A stretch of 64,000 bases of DNA from Dactylorhiza incarnata. Its lineage: Eukaryota > Streptophyta > Magnoliopsida > Asparagales > Orchidaceae. The stretch spans positions 2,418,001-2,482,000 of the forward strand of contig JAWHQI010000185.1 in assembly GCA_033032865.1 (NCBI GenBank), read 5' to 3'. Under the pieces are notes generated by a model that saw only the letters and a list, made by a program, of their open reading frames with translations, made no database searches and was not told the DNA's origin. Position numbers and translations under genes: made by a program. Position 1 is the stretch's first letter; each line of letters begins with the position of its first letter. Positions 10,905 through 20,338 of the stretch are shown here, piece after piece.

Positions 10905-10922
10905 TCCCCGACAACAGCGCCA
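10905..10922 (-). promoter_or_regulatory. TE4 primer binding site
   Basis: Minus-strand TGGCGCTGTTGTCGGGGA, six bases inside the LTR edge. It matches the TGGCGCCGTTGCCGGGGA type used by Athila-like elements (reported as tRNA-Asp) with two differences. Confidence 0.85.
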
Positions 10923-10928
10923 AAAACT

Positions 10929-12327
10929 TTATATAGAAATTTCGTGTTTTGAAATTAAGCGAAGGTTTGAAGATTTTCTCCCAAACTATATCCGATTAAG
11001 GCAAGTGTACCTTATCGTCTATAGTATAGGATATTTAGAAATACCAAGGTCGTATTCCACGGGGCACGTTGATTACTTCTACTTTGAGGAAAATCACCAT
11101 TATCTTATCGAACGATTTTGCGGGTTATTTTACTAAACTAAAAAAAACAAATTGTAAGAAGGAAAATCACTATGAAGAAAGAGAGGTAAAGAAAACTATG
11201 CCAACTTTCATTGAAATGAAAAACTATTATAACTCTTTAAACAAGATTACAAAGCTAGGAAAATTAAGGCTACAAGCTTTAACTAACTATTGCATAGAAA
11301 TAAGAACTAGCACATTACATGAATTGAAAGGGAAAAGAACATGAAATTGAAAGACATGAAAAAGCATTGAAGAAGTTAACTAACACCTCTAACAGTAACT
11401 CCTCTCTCCAAATTTCTGAACTATCAACTCAAGGGAGAGCCTCTGAATTTATAGGCAAAAATTTCAAGTTACACACCCTCGGTCAAGGGCGTGACCTAGG
11501 GCGTGTAAACATTGCTGACATTGGATCTGACAGTGGCGTGGACTTTGCGTGATGGCGGGAGAAATTCAGACATTACTCACCCGTGTAACTTGGGTCACGG
11601 GCGTGTACTTGGGCGGCTTCATCAATGCGGCATGGGCTTGAATTCGGCGCGGCATGTGCTTGAATTCGGCGTGGCAGAGAGCAGGGATCACGCGGGAAGT
11701 CACGGGCATGACATGGGTCACAGAGAGCATTCGTCAAACTCACGGGAAGAGCGTGTTCGTCGAACGGAGCTCAGGATTTGTCGAATGCATGGGCAGAGCG
11801 CGTTTGTCGAACGGAGCTTACGCTTCGTCGAACGCAGGGGTAGAGCACGTTTGTCGAACGGGGCTCAGGCTTCGTCGAACGCAGGGGCAGAGCACGTTTG
11901 TCGAATAGATCTCAGGCTTCGGCGAATGCAGGAGCAGAGCGCTTTTGTCGAACGCAGCAGCAGAGAACTTTTCGTCGAACGCAGCTCCAGAGAAATTTCG
12001 TCGAACGCAGCTCCAGAGAACTTTCGTCGAACACAGCTCCAGAGAACTTTCGTCGAACGCAGCTCCAGAGAACTTTCGTCGAACGCAGCTCCAATTTCGT
12101 TGACTGTAGATCTTTAGGTTACACGCCCTTGGTCACGGGCATGACTGAGGGCGTGACTTGTGATTTTCTCCAATTTTTCCCAAAATTCTGCAAAAATAAA
12201 AGTAAAACTACATTTAGAACAAAAATTATAAATGAAGTGATTTTAAACTAAAATATAAATAATATTTGCAATTTTAAATTAAGACTAGACTAAGTACTAT
12301 AATTAAAATATGCATAAATACTACTCA
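10929..12327 (-). repeat. TE4 5' LTR (right)
   Basis: 1399 bp. It starts TTATATAGAAATTTCGTG and ends ACTACTCA on the + strand, so the minus-strand LTR begins TGAGTAGT. It is collinear with 6369-7771, including the motif array at 11735-12100. Confidence 0.87.
11735..12100 (-). repeat. TTCGTCGAAC motif array in the TE4 5' LTR
   Basis: Same composition as 7168-7545: 47-bp type repeats, then about five 24-bp units at about 11965-12090. Copies differ from the other LTR, for example TCGTCAAAC near 11752. Confidence 0.85.
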
Positions 12328-12481
12328 TCTTGCCTTTTTCTGATCCACCAAAGATGACCTTAGGTCCATTCTTCACAGCTTTGTATTCCTGTAGAAGACT
12401 TTTGGTACATGTCATGTGCCTTGAGCACCCACTGTCCAAGTACCAAATTTGCCCAAGGCTGGTACTTGAACTAACCTGCAA
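12328..12481 (-). pseudogene. TE2 protease N-terminal part
   Basis: Minus strand from 12481: IWYLDSGCSRHMTCTKSL with the DSG active site intact, then GPKVIFGGSEKGK, where TE4 cuts in. The coding sequence resumes on the other side of TE4 at 4613 with TRGYGMISND. The protease frame begins nine bases after the gag stop (12492-12490) in another frame; the intervening minus-strand sequence CCTTCTTGCAG-GT looks like a 3' splice site. Confidence 0.88.
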
Positions 12482-12489
12482 GAAGGAAT

Positions 12490-13724
12490 TTAATTACCCT
12501 TTGGAGTCCAATTAATTTTGGGTCCTAGGTTCTTGTTAGCATGAAAGGATGACATCACACCTGCTGCAACCTTTGCAAAAAGGCTCTTCTTTGCACTTGG
12601 CACATTGGGATTGTGCCAACAATCTATGGCAAAGTGTCCCACCTTACCATAGCACCAACATTCATGAATGTTGTATCTCCTCTTATGAACATTTCTTGAG
12701 GTGAAATAAGCATTAATATGCTTATGTTTAGGAGGGGAGACAACAGTATTCTTCTTGTTCCTTCCAGTAATGATATGGCTGAAGGTTAACCTGTGGATAG
12801 TCTTAGCAGCCTTTGTCTTAATGACATCATCTTGCCTTGGCTTGGAAGCTAGGCAAGATTTGATGGCATCAGACACTGAGTTGTCAGACATGTTTACAGG
12901 TTTGACAGCAGCCAAGTGCTTGGCTGGAATGAACTTGGAAGAGCTTGCTTCCTTACTCTTGAATGATGGAGCTAAAGTACCAAAAACAAATGGTCCAGTA
13001 TGGGCCATTTGAATTTCTTCATGGGGAGCCTTCATAGCACTCATCCCCATGCCCATTCTTCTACTATGGGAAGGAGTGTTTTCTTTCCAATATGAGCTCC
13101 CATTCTTCCAGTGACCATACATGTTGTCATGGTCATACATGTTAGAGTGAAGTAATACCTTTTGAAAGGTGGTATGAGTCTTAGCCTTAGCCTTGATCCT
13201 TTCTCCACTCCCTTCCCCACTTCCATTTTATTGAACCCTAGTCCTCTTCTATTGGTTTGAGAAGAAAAGGTGTCAAAAATTGGAAGCACTGATTTGGGCT
13301 TGGAGATTTAAGCCACTAGGCTCTTTTCTTTGAGAAGCTTCTCCTCAAGGTCCTTGATGACCTTGTTATTTTGGGAAATGGTGCTCAATTGGACAACTGT
13401 TAACCCCTTGAGTTGGCTTATTTCTCTACTCATCTGAGCCACCAGGGTAGGTGACTCGGTGCAATCTTTCTTAGCCAACTTAAGGGAAGCAATTTCTTGA
13501 GCCTTCCTCTTGGCCTGCTTCTTGCCCTTTTTCAGAGCATCCAATAAGGCATCATACTTGTTAATCAATTGATTGACAACCACTTCATATTTTGAATCAT
13601 TTTCATCAATTGGTGAGCATGCTTCAGAGTCTGGTATTGACTCATACTCAGAAGAAGGGGGAAGAATAGGTACCTTGTTAGGAATGTCCTGACTATCTTT
13701 ATCATCATCTGTTATGGCCATTAA
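12490..13724 (-). pseudogene. TE2 Gag C-terminal half with zinc knuckle
   Basis: From 13721 down to 13308 there is an acidic, coiled-coil-rich stretch (NQLINKYDALLDALKKGKKQ, ISQLKGLTVVQLS). After frame breaks, 13140-12490 continues to a CCHC-like knuckle CWCYGKVGHFAIDC and ends LGPKINWTPKGN and stop. The N-terminal Gag domain is missing because TE5 inserted at 13725. The order coiled coil, knuckle, then a GPK-x-x-W tail matches TE7. Confidence 0.85.
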
Positions 13725-14377
13725 TGTACAACCCCGATATTCACCAGGAGGTGAGCGGACACTAAGGAATCAATAGGCTCGCAGGAAAGCGGGCGAGCCG
13801 GACTCTCGTCGGCTGCTCGTGGGGAACAGGCGAGTCGGGCTCTCGCCAGTCGCTCGCGGGAAGGCGAGCGAGCCGGGATTCACGGTTCGCGAGAGAGGGC
13901 CCTTAGGGGCGGCTCTCCTAGTAGGGGTCCATAGAGGTTTTTACCTGGAAGCCCCTGGTGGTCTGCAGGTAGCCACTCCAAACAATGGAGTTTGGTTGTT
14001 AGCAGACCATTTTGGGTTGCGTATAGCAAAATAGTAAGGAGGAATCCCGTTATTAGTAGACCGTGAGTAAAAAACTATATATAGACCTTGAAGGGCACCT
14101 TTGGAGAGGATTCCAATCTGAGTACTCTGAGCTTCTTCCTCCCTAGGTTATCTTGGCTTAGCTCTCAGGCTCTCCAAGGTGTCAGTCTCAGCTTTGGCTT
14201 GGGAGGGGAAGCACTCAAAGATCTTCTGGGTGTGTGGTGGGACCTCCTCGCTGCGACCAAGGGTTTGTGTCTAGTTCCAAGTCACCGGTCTGTTCCTTCC
14301 GAGGTATTAGTAAGTGCTAGCTGTCCCTCATCTTTGAGGGCCCGAGCTCCACAAGACACCAAGTCTTGGATTCAACA
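13725..14377 (+). repeat. 5' LTR of TE5
   Basis: 653 bp, TGTACAACCCC...ATTCAACA. TATA-like CTATATATAG at 14075-14084. The first 150 bp hold a GC-rich repeat of GGCGAGCCGG and CTCTCGCCAGTC forms. It shares several blocks with the TE1 LTR. Confidence 0.85.
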
Positions 14378-14434
14378 TTTTTGGTGCGGTGAGCGTGGAG
14401 TGCAGCTAGTTCAAGAAAGCGCTAAGGAAGAGAC
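14378..14434 (+). promoter_or_regulatory. TE5 leader with candidate primer binding site
   Basis: TTTTTGGTGCGGTGAGC follows the LTR directly, in the position and style of a Gypsy primer binding site (TTTGGTGCC type). I do not assign the tRNA. The gag ATG follows at 14435. Confidence 0.5.
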
Positions 14435-15970
14435 ATGGCGGGAGACGATGAGCAAGAGGCGGACTTTGGCGGTTCGCCACCACCCGGCGCGCCAGCAACG
14501 GTGGAGAAGCTGGCTGACCTCATGACGGACCTCTTTGGGGCATTCCTGTGTGCCCTCACCACGGCCCTTGGGGGTCTCACAACCCCTGCACCCCAGGTGG
14601 ACCCTCCAGCTGGAGTAAGCGAGTGTGCCCCGGGGCAGAGGCCAGGGAATGAGGCGATGTCCCAGATGCTAGAGCAAGACATCGTGGGGAGAGAGCTTTT
14701 CCCCAGCCCGACGAGTGTGGGTGGGGTCCAGGCGAGCGCCATCCCGGGAGGAGGGATCCCGACCAGTGGGATCCCGGTGAGTGGTCCTCCGACGGGTGCG
14801 AGACAGGGCGGGGCCGATTCGCCCGGGGAGCTCGCGGGGCGAGTGGAGCAGGTCAGGTGTGTGAAGGGGGATCCCGTTCTGCGAGTTGGTGCTCTTTGCA
14901 CCACTCCCCAAGGGGTTCAACGAGCCGACCATGATGCAGAATACTGGCAAGGATGACCCCACTCAGCACCTACAGTGGTTTGAAGACATGGTCTCTATCA
15001 GGCCTATGTCGGACGCTTTCAAGTGCCGACTCTTTGCCACCACCCTAAAAGAGAAAGCAAGGGACTGGTTCTACCAGTTGCTATCCGGGTTGATCTATGA
15101 CTTCAAGGATCTATTTCGCGGTTTCCTGTTGCGTTTCTCCACCTCGAAGAAGAGGAAGAAAGACCCCGAGGCGCTCTTCAACATCAAGCAGAGACAGGGG
15201 GAGTCACTAGCTCACTATGTAGATCAGTTCCAGGAGGAGGTCCTCTTCATCCAGGAGGTGCCAGGGTACACTCTCCAGCTCGCCTTCATAGTGGGGATAC
15301 GAGAGGGGTTCTTTAAGATGGACCTCAAGAGGAGGGCTCCTTTTGTCTTTTGAGGAGTTGATGCAGAGAGCGGCGGAGGAGATAGAGGGGGAGGCAGCAA
15401 ACCCTGAGTTCACAAAGAGGTTTGCATGGATGAGCGAGCCGGAGGTCAAACATCTGGAAGCAAGGAGAAGAGAAGAAGCGAGGGCCCCGGAGGTGGGGTG
15501 GAGGCAGCAAGAAGGGGGGAGGAAAGGCCTGGGAAGGGGTTTCCACCCGGGAGGCGGCAATCTCCAAGGAGACCAAGGAAGACCCCACCAGCTAGGATGG
15601 AGGCAGGGCCCGATGCCACCTCATCCCCACCCGCCTTAGTAGGCAATGATAGTCGGTCGAGGGAGACCAGGAAGGGGAAGAGGAGCGGGAGTCGGAGTAG
15701 CCGGTCCTAGGAGGAGGAATAGCAGGGTAGAGGCTGAGAGGAGGGGAGGATTTGCCCTATTGTGACTTCCACGAGGAGGAAGGTCACGCATCGACCACCT
15801 GCCCAGAGTTCTTGGAGGTGAAGGGAGCCAGAGCGCCAGCGCTGCAGGAGCAGCGTGCGGTGAGGATTGAGGAGGTCCTGTCTCAGGACGAGGAGGATGA
15901 GAGGTGTGAAGACCGGGTTGACATAGGGACTCGAGGAGGGATCAGGGTGATCCATGGGGGTAGGGATTGA
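14435..15970 (+). pseudogene. TE5 Gag (frameshifted)
   Basis: It begins MAGDDEQEADFGG at 14435. A frame change at about 14865-14885, near a GGGGG run, leads to FAPLPKGFNEPTMMQN, the usual start of the Gag core. The core continues DPTQHLQWFEDM, ARDWFYQLL, FLLRFSTSKKRKK and SLAHYVDQFQEEV. A second frame change lies near 15345. The C-terminal part is rich in R, G and E; after another break a zinc-binding YCDFHEEEGHASTTC occurs at about 15752-15800, the Tat-type C-x-x-x-H form. At least three frame changes make it inactive. Confidence 0.85.
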
Positions 15971-16342
15971 GGCAACCCGGAAGACAAGCCTCCAAACCAT
16001 CTATCATCGTAGCATGGCTTCGACATCCCTAGCCCCGCCCCCACAAGAGAAGATATCATTCACCCAGACGGACATGCCGGGTCATGAAGACCCGTTCTGC
16101 GATGAGCTGGTAATTCAGACGGCGATCAAGAACTACACCGTCTCCCGGATCCTTGTGGATAATCGGAGCTCGGTCAACGTCATCTTTAAGAAGGCGTTTG
16201 ACGAGATGCAGGTGGAGACACAGAGGTTGTTGGCCTCGGATGGCCCATTGCTTGGGTTTTCCGGGGAGAGGAAGGAGGTAGAAGGGTGAGCAGCTACAAC
16301 GCCATCTTTGGATGGCCGCTCATTAGTGCGTTCCGCTGCGTC
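15954..16342 (+). pseudogene. TE5 protease, first part
   Basis: Reads ISFTQTDMPGHEDPFCDELV, IKNYTVSRILVDNRSSVNV and LLGFSGERKEVEG, a Tat-type aspartic protease. The active-site region reads VDNRSS where VDNGSS is usual, so a Gly is lost. It is cut at 16342 by TE6 just after the reading for SYNAIFGWPLISAFR. The coding sequence resumes at 23649 after TE6. Confidence 0.85.
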
Positions 16343-17886
16343 TGATGAGTCCTGATCATATACACATATTTGGACTCATCTAGGCCGGTTTTCTAGTCGT
16401 TTCACTGCACTTTAGCCATGTTTCAGCTCAAATTTGTCTTTCTACGCTAGGTGCACTTCTTGGCCTAATTTGGTGTGTTTTATGCTTATTCCCTTTTGAT
16501 AGCCTTATTGTTTTGTTGAGTGCCACTTTCAGTGGCCTGATTAGCATTTCTGTAGAAACAAGAGTCGTGCAGGTGTTCCTGGTAAAATTCTGTACAGGAA
16601 CACTGCGCACGATCACTGGTTCGATTGCGCACGACCACTGGTCGTGCGCCGCTGATCGTGTGCACTTAACCCTTTTTTCTGAGTTCTGTCTCGGACAGTG
16701 CGCACGACCACCTGCGATAGTGCGCACGACCACCGGTCGTGCGCCACTGTTCGTGCGCACTTAACATCAATTTCATGAGTTCTGTTTCGACCAGTGCGCA
16801 CGACCACCTACGATAGTGCGCACGACCACCGGTCGTGCACCTCTGGTCGTGCGCCTCTGGTCGTGCGAACATGGTATTTTATAAATTTCTTACTTTGCAG
16901 GCTCCACCCATGCAGGCGCACGATCACAGAATTCCAGCGCGCACGACCACTGGTCGTGCGCCAATGACCGTGCGCAGTATTTATTCCAGCGCCTATATAA
17001 AGTCCTGATCCGCAGATTAGGGATACGGGGGGTTCCGGGAGCGCGATTTACCATCCGTACGCCGCCGTTTTCCACTTCCAGCCACCTCCACCTCATCTTC
17101 TCCGCAAGGGGAAGTCATCTCCAACCATTCTAAGCAATCCTCCATCGTCCGGGAGCATTCTCCGCCCTCCGCAAGCACTCAAGCAAGCCATCTCCAGTTC
17201 GGTCCGGTGAAAAGAATAGTCATCCTGAGGTAGAAGACGCCGGAAGCACGTGGAGAGGTCGTGACAGTCTCTCAACACCGGAAGCACAGTCCGCCCGAGT
17301 CCGGAGGTAGCTTGACAAACTACCATTCTAGCCGTGAACGGCCGCTAGTCTTCGTCCATAGGTTGATTTCTTCCTCCCCCTTTTGTTGTACTTCTTTGAA
17401 TCATTTAAACTTGAATATCATGATGTTTAGTTTAAATGCAATGGTTGTTTCTTATCCGTTCTTCAGTATTTTCTTGTGATACGTCTCACCTTCACTCACT
17501 CACTCACGCACTCATCGTGTTCGATTCGCGTTAGCAAGAGCTAATGGCGATTTGCAAAGAGGTGTTTGCGACCCTCACTCCCTGCACTAGTGATCACTTC
17601 ATTCGCATGCGCACCGTCCATCCGCCTCACGAAGCTCGGCATCGCGGCCGTTGCATCCATCTCACCTTGTGAAGCGGTGATTTCGACCCGCATTTCTTTT
17701 ATTGTTGTTAACGGTAGGAAACCAAATCAAAACCCCACTTTCTGTGATTGTTCCCGCTTGTGTAACAATTGTCACACAACGCAATTCGTTCACCCAACCT
17801 GCATTCCTCAAGAGACCGACACTCGGGGATCTTATTCCCAACATTTATTACTTGCGCAACCGGTGCACTTGCCGAACATCGCATCA
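16343..17886 (+). repeat. 5' LTR of TE6
   Basis: 1544 bp. TATA-like CTATATAAAG at 16993-17002. U3 contains the GCGCACGACCA palindrome array. It is 88 bp longer than the 3' LTR, mostly because of extra array units. Confidence 0.93.
16606..16970 (+). repeat. Palindromic CACGACCA array in the TE6 5' LTR
   Basis: Many copies of GCGCACGACCAC and its complement TGGTCGTGCGC, in several places abutting as a palindrome; the perfect one spans 16939-16961 with arms GCGCACGACCA around a single base. The matching array in the 3' LTR (about 22446-22735) has fewer units. Confidence 0.9.
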
Positions 17887-17892
17887 AGTTTT

Positions 17893-17910
17893 TGGCGCTG
17901 TTGCCGGGGA
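17893..17910 (+). promoter_or_regulatory. TE6 primer binding site
   Basis: TGGCGCTGTTGCCGGGGA, six bases after the LTR end, the Athila type with one difference from TGGCGCCGTTGCCGGGGA. Bases 17911-18007 are an untranslated leader. Confidence 0.88.
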
Positions 17911-18007
17911 ATGTTCAGGCGTGTAACATCTTAAGTTGTGAACTTCTGTTACAAGAGCAGCTGTTTTTTACTTTCTTTGCTTTGTTTTCTTTTGGTTGAG
18001 ATTGTGC

Positions 18008-20338
18008 ATGCAGAGACAAGCCGCGGGGGAACTTGTACCCTTTGATCATGCGATCGAACGGACCGCTCGCGCACGAAGGCGCGCAGCAGCCGTACAAGCT
18101 TTAATGGGTGACAACATAAACCCAGATGATGCTGAACCAAGAGTACCCAACGTGGAGCAGCACCATCCTGGAGATGAGCAAGAGGTAGTTAGACCTCGGC
18201 CCCGAACGATGAGAGATTATACCACTCCGACAGTTGGGAGTGTGTATCCTGGGTTTGGTCCCAACATTATGAACAACCAGTTTGAGATCAAACCTGCGAT
18301 CTTGAACATCATCCGGAACAATGCTCAGTTTTCCGGGATGGCCAGTGAAGATCCACAACTGCACCTGGCAGAGTTTTCTGATATTTGCGGAACCTTCCGC
18401 TATGCTGGGATTCCTGACGATACAGTCAAGCTGCGACTGTTCCCCTTCTCACTTCGTGACAAGGCCAAGGTGTGGCTCCATTCCATTCCTCCTGGGACCG
18501 CTGCGACTTGGGATGTTCTCGCCTCCAAGTTCCTGGCCAAATTCCACCCCGTTGATAAAATTGTGAGCCTGCGGCGGGAGATCGCTACCTTTCGCCAAGC
18601 TGACCAAGAGACCCTTGCCGAGGCGTGGGAGCGCCTTAATGATCTTCTCCGCCGCTGCCCGAACCACGAGCTCCAAACTTGGAACGTGGTAGAGACATTC
18701 TACTTCGCGATCGAGCCCAACTACCGGGCGATGATTGATGCTGCTGCGGGTGGTACTCTAATGAACCATACTCCAGAGGAGGCTCTTCGAATTCTGCGAG
18801 ACACCGCCTCCCACAGCACATTTTGGACTGCCGGGAGGAATGCACCAAGAAGCGCCCGTGGTCTCTTCGTGGTCGATTCACTCCCGCCTACATCCGCACC
18901 GGCTGCTGTCATTACGTGTGAAGGATGTGGAGGCGGCGGACACCACGCGTATGAATGTTCGGGCAATGATTTATCAGGTGACTTCTCGCACTTTTCTTTA
19001 AATGAATCTGTTAATTTTGTTGGTAATCAACCTAAGGGGGTGCCGTTTAATAACACGTATCATCCGGGAGTGAGAAGTCACCCAAACTTCTCATGGAACC
19101 CCAACACATCTGGCCAACGATGGGCACCGGGGAAACATCAAAACGATGCCAACGCCTCTGGGAGCCAAACAAGGCCACCTCACCCGGAATATAACCAAGG
19201 CCCCCCAGCTCCCAAAAAGAGTAACTTGGAGGAGATGATGGAAAAATTTATGCAAGCGGCTAACTCAAACATGGTTAACCAAACCGCCTCCATGCGGAAC
19301 TTGGAAACACAGCTGGGCCAATTAGCCCAAGTGCTCACCGAGCGGTCGCATGGAACTCTCCCTAGTAACACCGAAAAAAATCCAATAGACCAAGGGAAGA
19401 GTCTTGGCGATGCGGAAGTGGGTCAGCCGCGTGAGTTAGTAATCTCCTGTTCCATTAATAAAATTGAAACTAAGGCTTTGTGTGTTTCCGGCTCCTCCCG
19501 CAACGTCATTGCTTTGCAAGACGTTGATAAATTGCAACTTGAAATTAACACGGAGGACCGGAAATCTCTTGTGCTTGCAAATGGCGCCATCATACAATCG
19601 GAAGGGGAAGTTAAAAATGTAGAGGTTATAGTTGAGGGGACAATGGTGGTTGCTGATTTTCAAGTGTTAGGACCCCGGGAGAATCACTCCATCCCTATCT
19701 TGGGTGTACCGTTCTTGAAAGAGAGCGGTGCCACCCTTGATTTTTCTGTGGGTTGTGTCCTCCTACCCAATAAGGTGCCTTTGTCCACTTGCCCCAAGAC
19801 TATAACTGAAATATCCATTTGCCCCCCTCCTTTTATTTTTGATGAATCACTGAGTTGCGCAGGGGATAAGAAAGATGATGGATCATCTGAAGGAGAAAAG
19901 GAAGAGTACCAGTCAAGCGGAGAGGAAAAAGTAGATGCTCGGAGAAACTATAATTCCAAGAGGGAGGAGGACGGTAGTCCTGAACATTTTGAGCTGAAAT
20001 TGATTCGGGATGACATCCCATTATTCTCTTGCATTGAATCATGTAATAAACTAGTTAAGCGTTCCATCTCTTGGGCTGATCCGGTCGTCACTGCGGCGAC
20101 GGAAGTGACGTCACCCACTACTAAGTTGAGAGAATCTGAAAACATTCAACGTTGGCAGTCTCCGACTGTTGCTAAACTTAAACAAGAGAAGCGTCTGCGC
20201 GATGCGCTCTCTGCTGCTCTCCGTGGCAAGAGGGCGGAGGTTAGGGGAACACTGGGTGACACCAGTGTTGGCCCTAAAGCCTTCACCTCCCGCCTTCAAG
20301 CTTTGGGAGACGGGCACCATAAAAGCGCCTACAACTGA
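18008..20338 (+). CDS. TE6 Gag with degenerate protease-like domain, intact ORF
   Basis: 776 codons from the first ATG (18008); an upstream in-frame TTG is not a likely start. The Gag domain lies at about residues 95-260: NQFEIKPAILNIIRNNAQF, LRLFPFSLRDKAKVWLHSIP, FLAKFHPVDKIVSLRREI, LLRRCPNHELQTW, MIDAAAGGTL. A CCHC knuckle CEGCGGGGHHAYEC sits near residue 303. A coiled-coil-like stretch (NLEEMMEKFMQAANS to LGQLAQVL) follows. Residues of about 475-610 resemble an Athila retropepsin (ELVISCSINKIETKAL, IPILGVPFLKESGATLDFS), but the active site reads CVSGSS, with no catalytic Asp. The last 170 residues are acidic then basic and unrecognised. Intactness in a pol-less element suggests use of a partner's enzymes. 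Confidence 0.93.
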   Translation: MQRQAAGELVPFDHAIERTARARRRAAAVQALMGDNINPDDAEPRVPNVEQHHPGDEQEVVRPRPRTMRDYTTPTVGSVYPGFGPNIMNNQFEIKPAILNIIRNNAQFSGMASEDPQLHLAEFSDICGTFRYAGIPDDTVKLRLFPFSLRDKAKVWLHSIPPGTAATWDVLASKFLAKFHPVDKIVSLRREIATFRQADQETLAEAWERLNDLLRRCPNHELQTWNVVETFYFAIEPNYRAMIDAAAGGTLMNHTPEEALRILRDTASHSTFWTAGRNAPRSARGLFVVDSLPPTSAPAAVITCEGCGGGGHHAYECSGNDLSGDFSHFSLNESVNFVGNQPKGVPFNNTYHPGVRSHPNFSWNPNTSGQRWAPGKHQNDANASGSQTRPPHPEYNQGPPAPKKSNLEEMMEKFMQAANSNMVNQTASMRNLETQLGQLAQVLTERSHGTLPSNTEKNPIDQGKSLGDAEVGQPRELVISCSINKIETKALCVSGSSRNVIALQDVDKLQLEINTEDRKSLVLANGAIIQSEGEVKNVEVIVEGTMVVADFQVLGPRENHSIPILGVPFLKESGATLDFSVGCVLLPNKVPLSTCPKTITEISICPPPFIFDESLSCAGDKKDDGSSEGEKEEYQSSGEEKVDARRNYNSKREEDGSPEHFELKLIRDDIPLFSCIESCNKLVKRSISWADPVVTAATEVTSPTTKLRESENIQRWQSPTVAKLKQEKRLRDALSAALRGKRAEVRGTLGDTSVGPKAFTSRLQALGDGHHKSAYN

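Larger units (their letters stand above)
4614..12327 (-). mobile_element. TE4: Athila-like Gypsy element coding only for Gag
   Basis: Two LTRs of about 1.4 kb (6369-7771 and 10929-12327) flank an internal region of about 3.2 kb. The right LTR is followed, on the minus strand, by the primer binding site TGGCGCTGTTGTCGGGGA. A polypurine tract (AAGTATGGGGGTATT on the minus strand) precedes the other LTR. The only coding sequence is an Athila-type gag; no protease, RT or integrase is present, so the element is non-autonomous. The left LTR is doubled in part by the tandem duplication. Flanks TCTTG (12328) and TCCTT (unit 2, before 6369) are only a weak target site duplication, so edges are uncertain by about 5 bp. 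Confidence 0.85.
1765..13724 (-). mobile_element. TE2: old Copia element, host of TE1, TE3, TE4 and TE5
   Basis: Minus-strand Copia parts appear in the right order from right to left: Gag with zinc knuckle (13724-12490), protease start (12481-12328), pre-integrase and integrase (4613-3097), reverse transcriptase (2673-1765). Frames are broken many times. It is interrupted by TE4 inside the protease, by TE3 at the start of RT, cut by TE5 in gag and by TE1 in late RT. Both LTRs of TE2 lie outside the window or beyond the elements inserted in it. The gag-to-RT order (protease, integrase, RT) assigns it to Copia; the linker and RT resemble those of TE7. Confidence 0.85.

Noticed and set aside
14422..14904. 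Minus-strand ORF of 160 codons opposite TE5 gag
   Set aside because: The plus strand carries recognisable Gag leading into the conserved Gag core; the minus frame is its GC-rich shadow.
17566..17934. ORF in the TE6 LTR, also at 23323-23706
   Set aside because: It spans the LTR end and, in one copy, runs into the primer binding site; the two copies end differently and no domain is visible.
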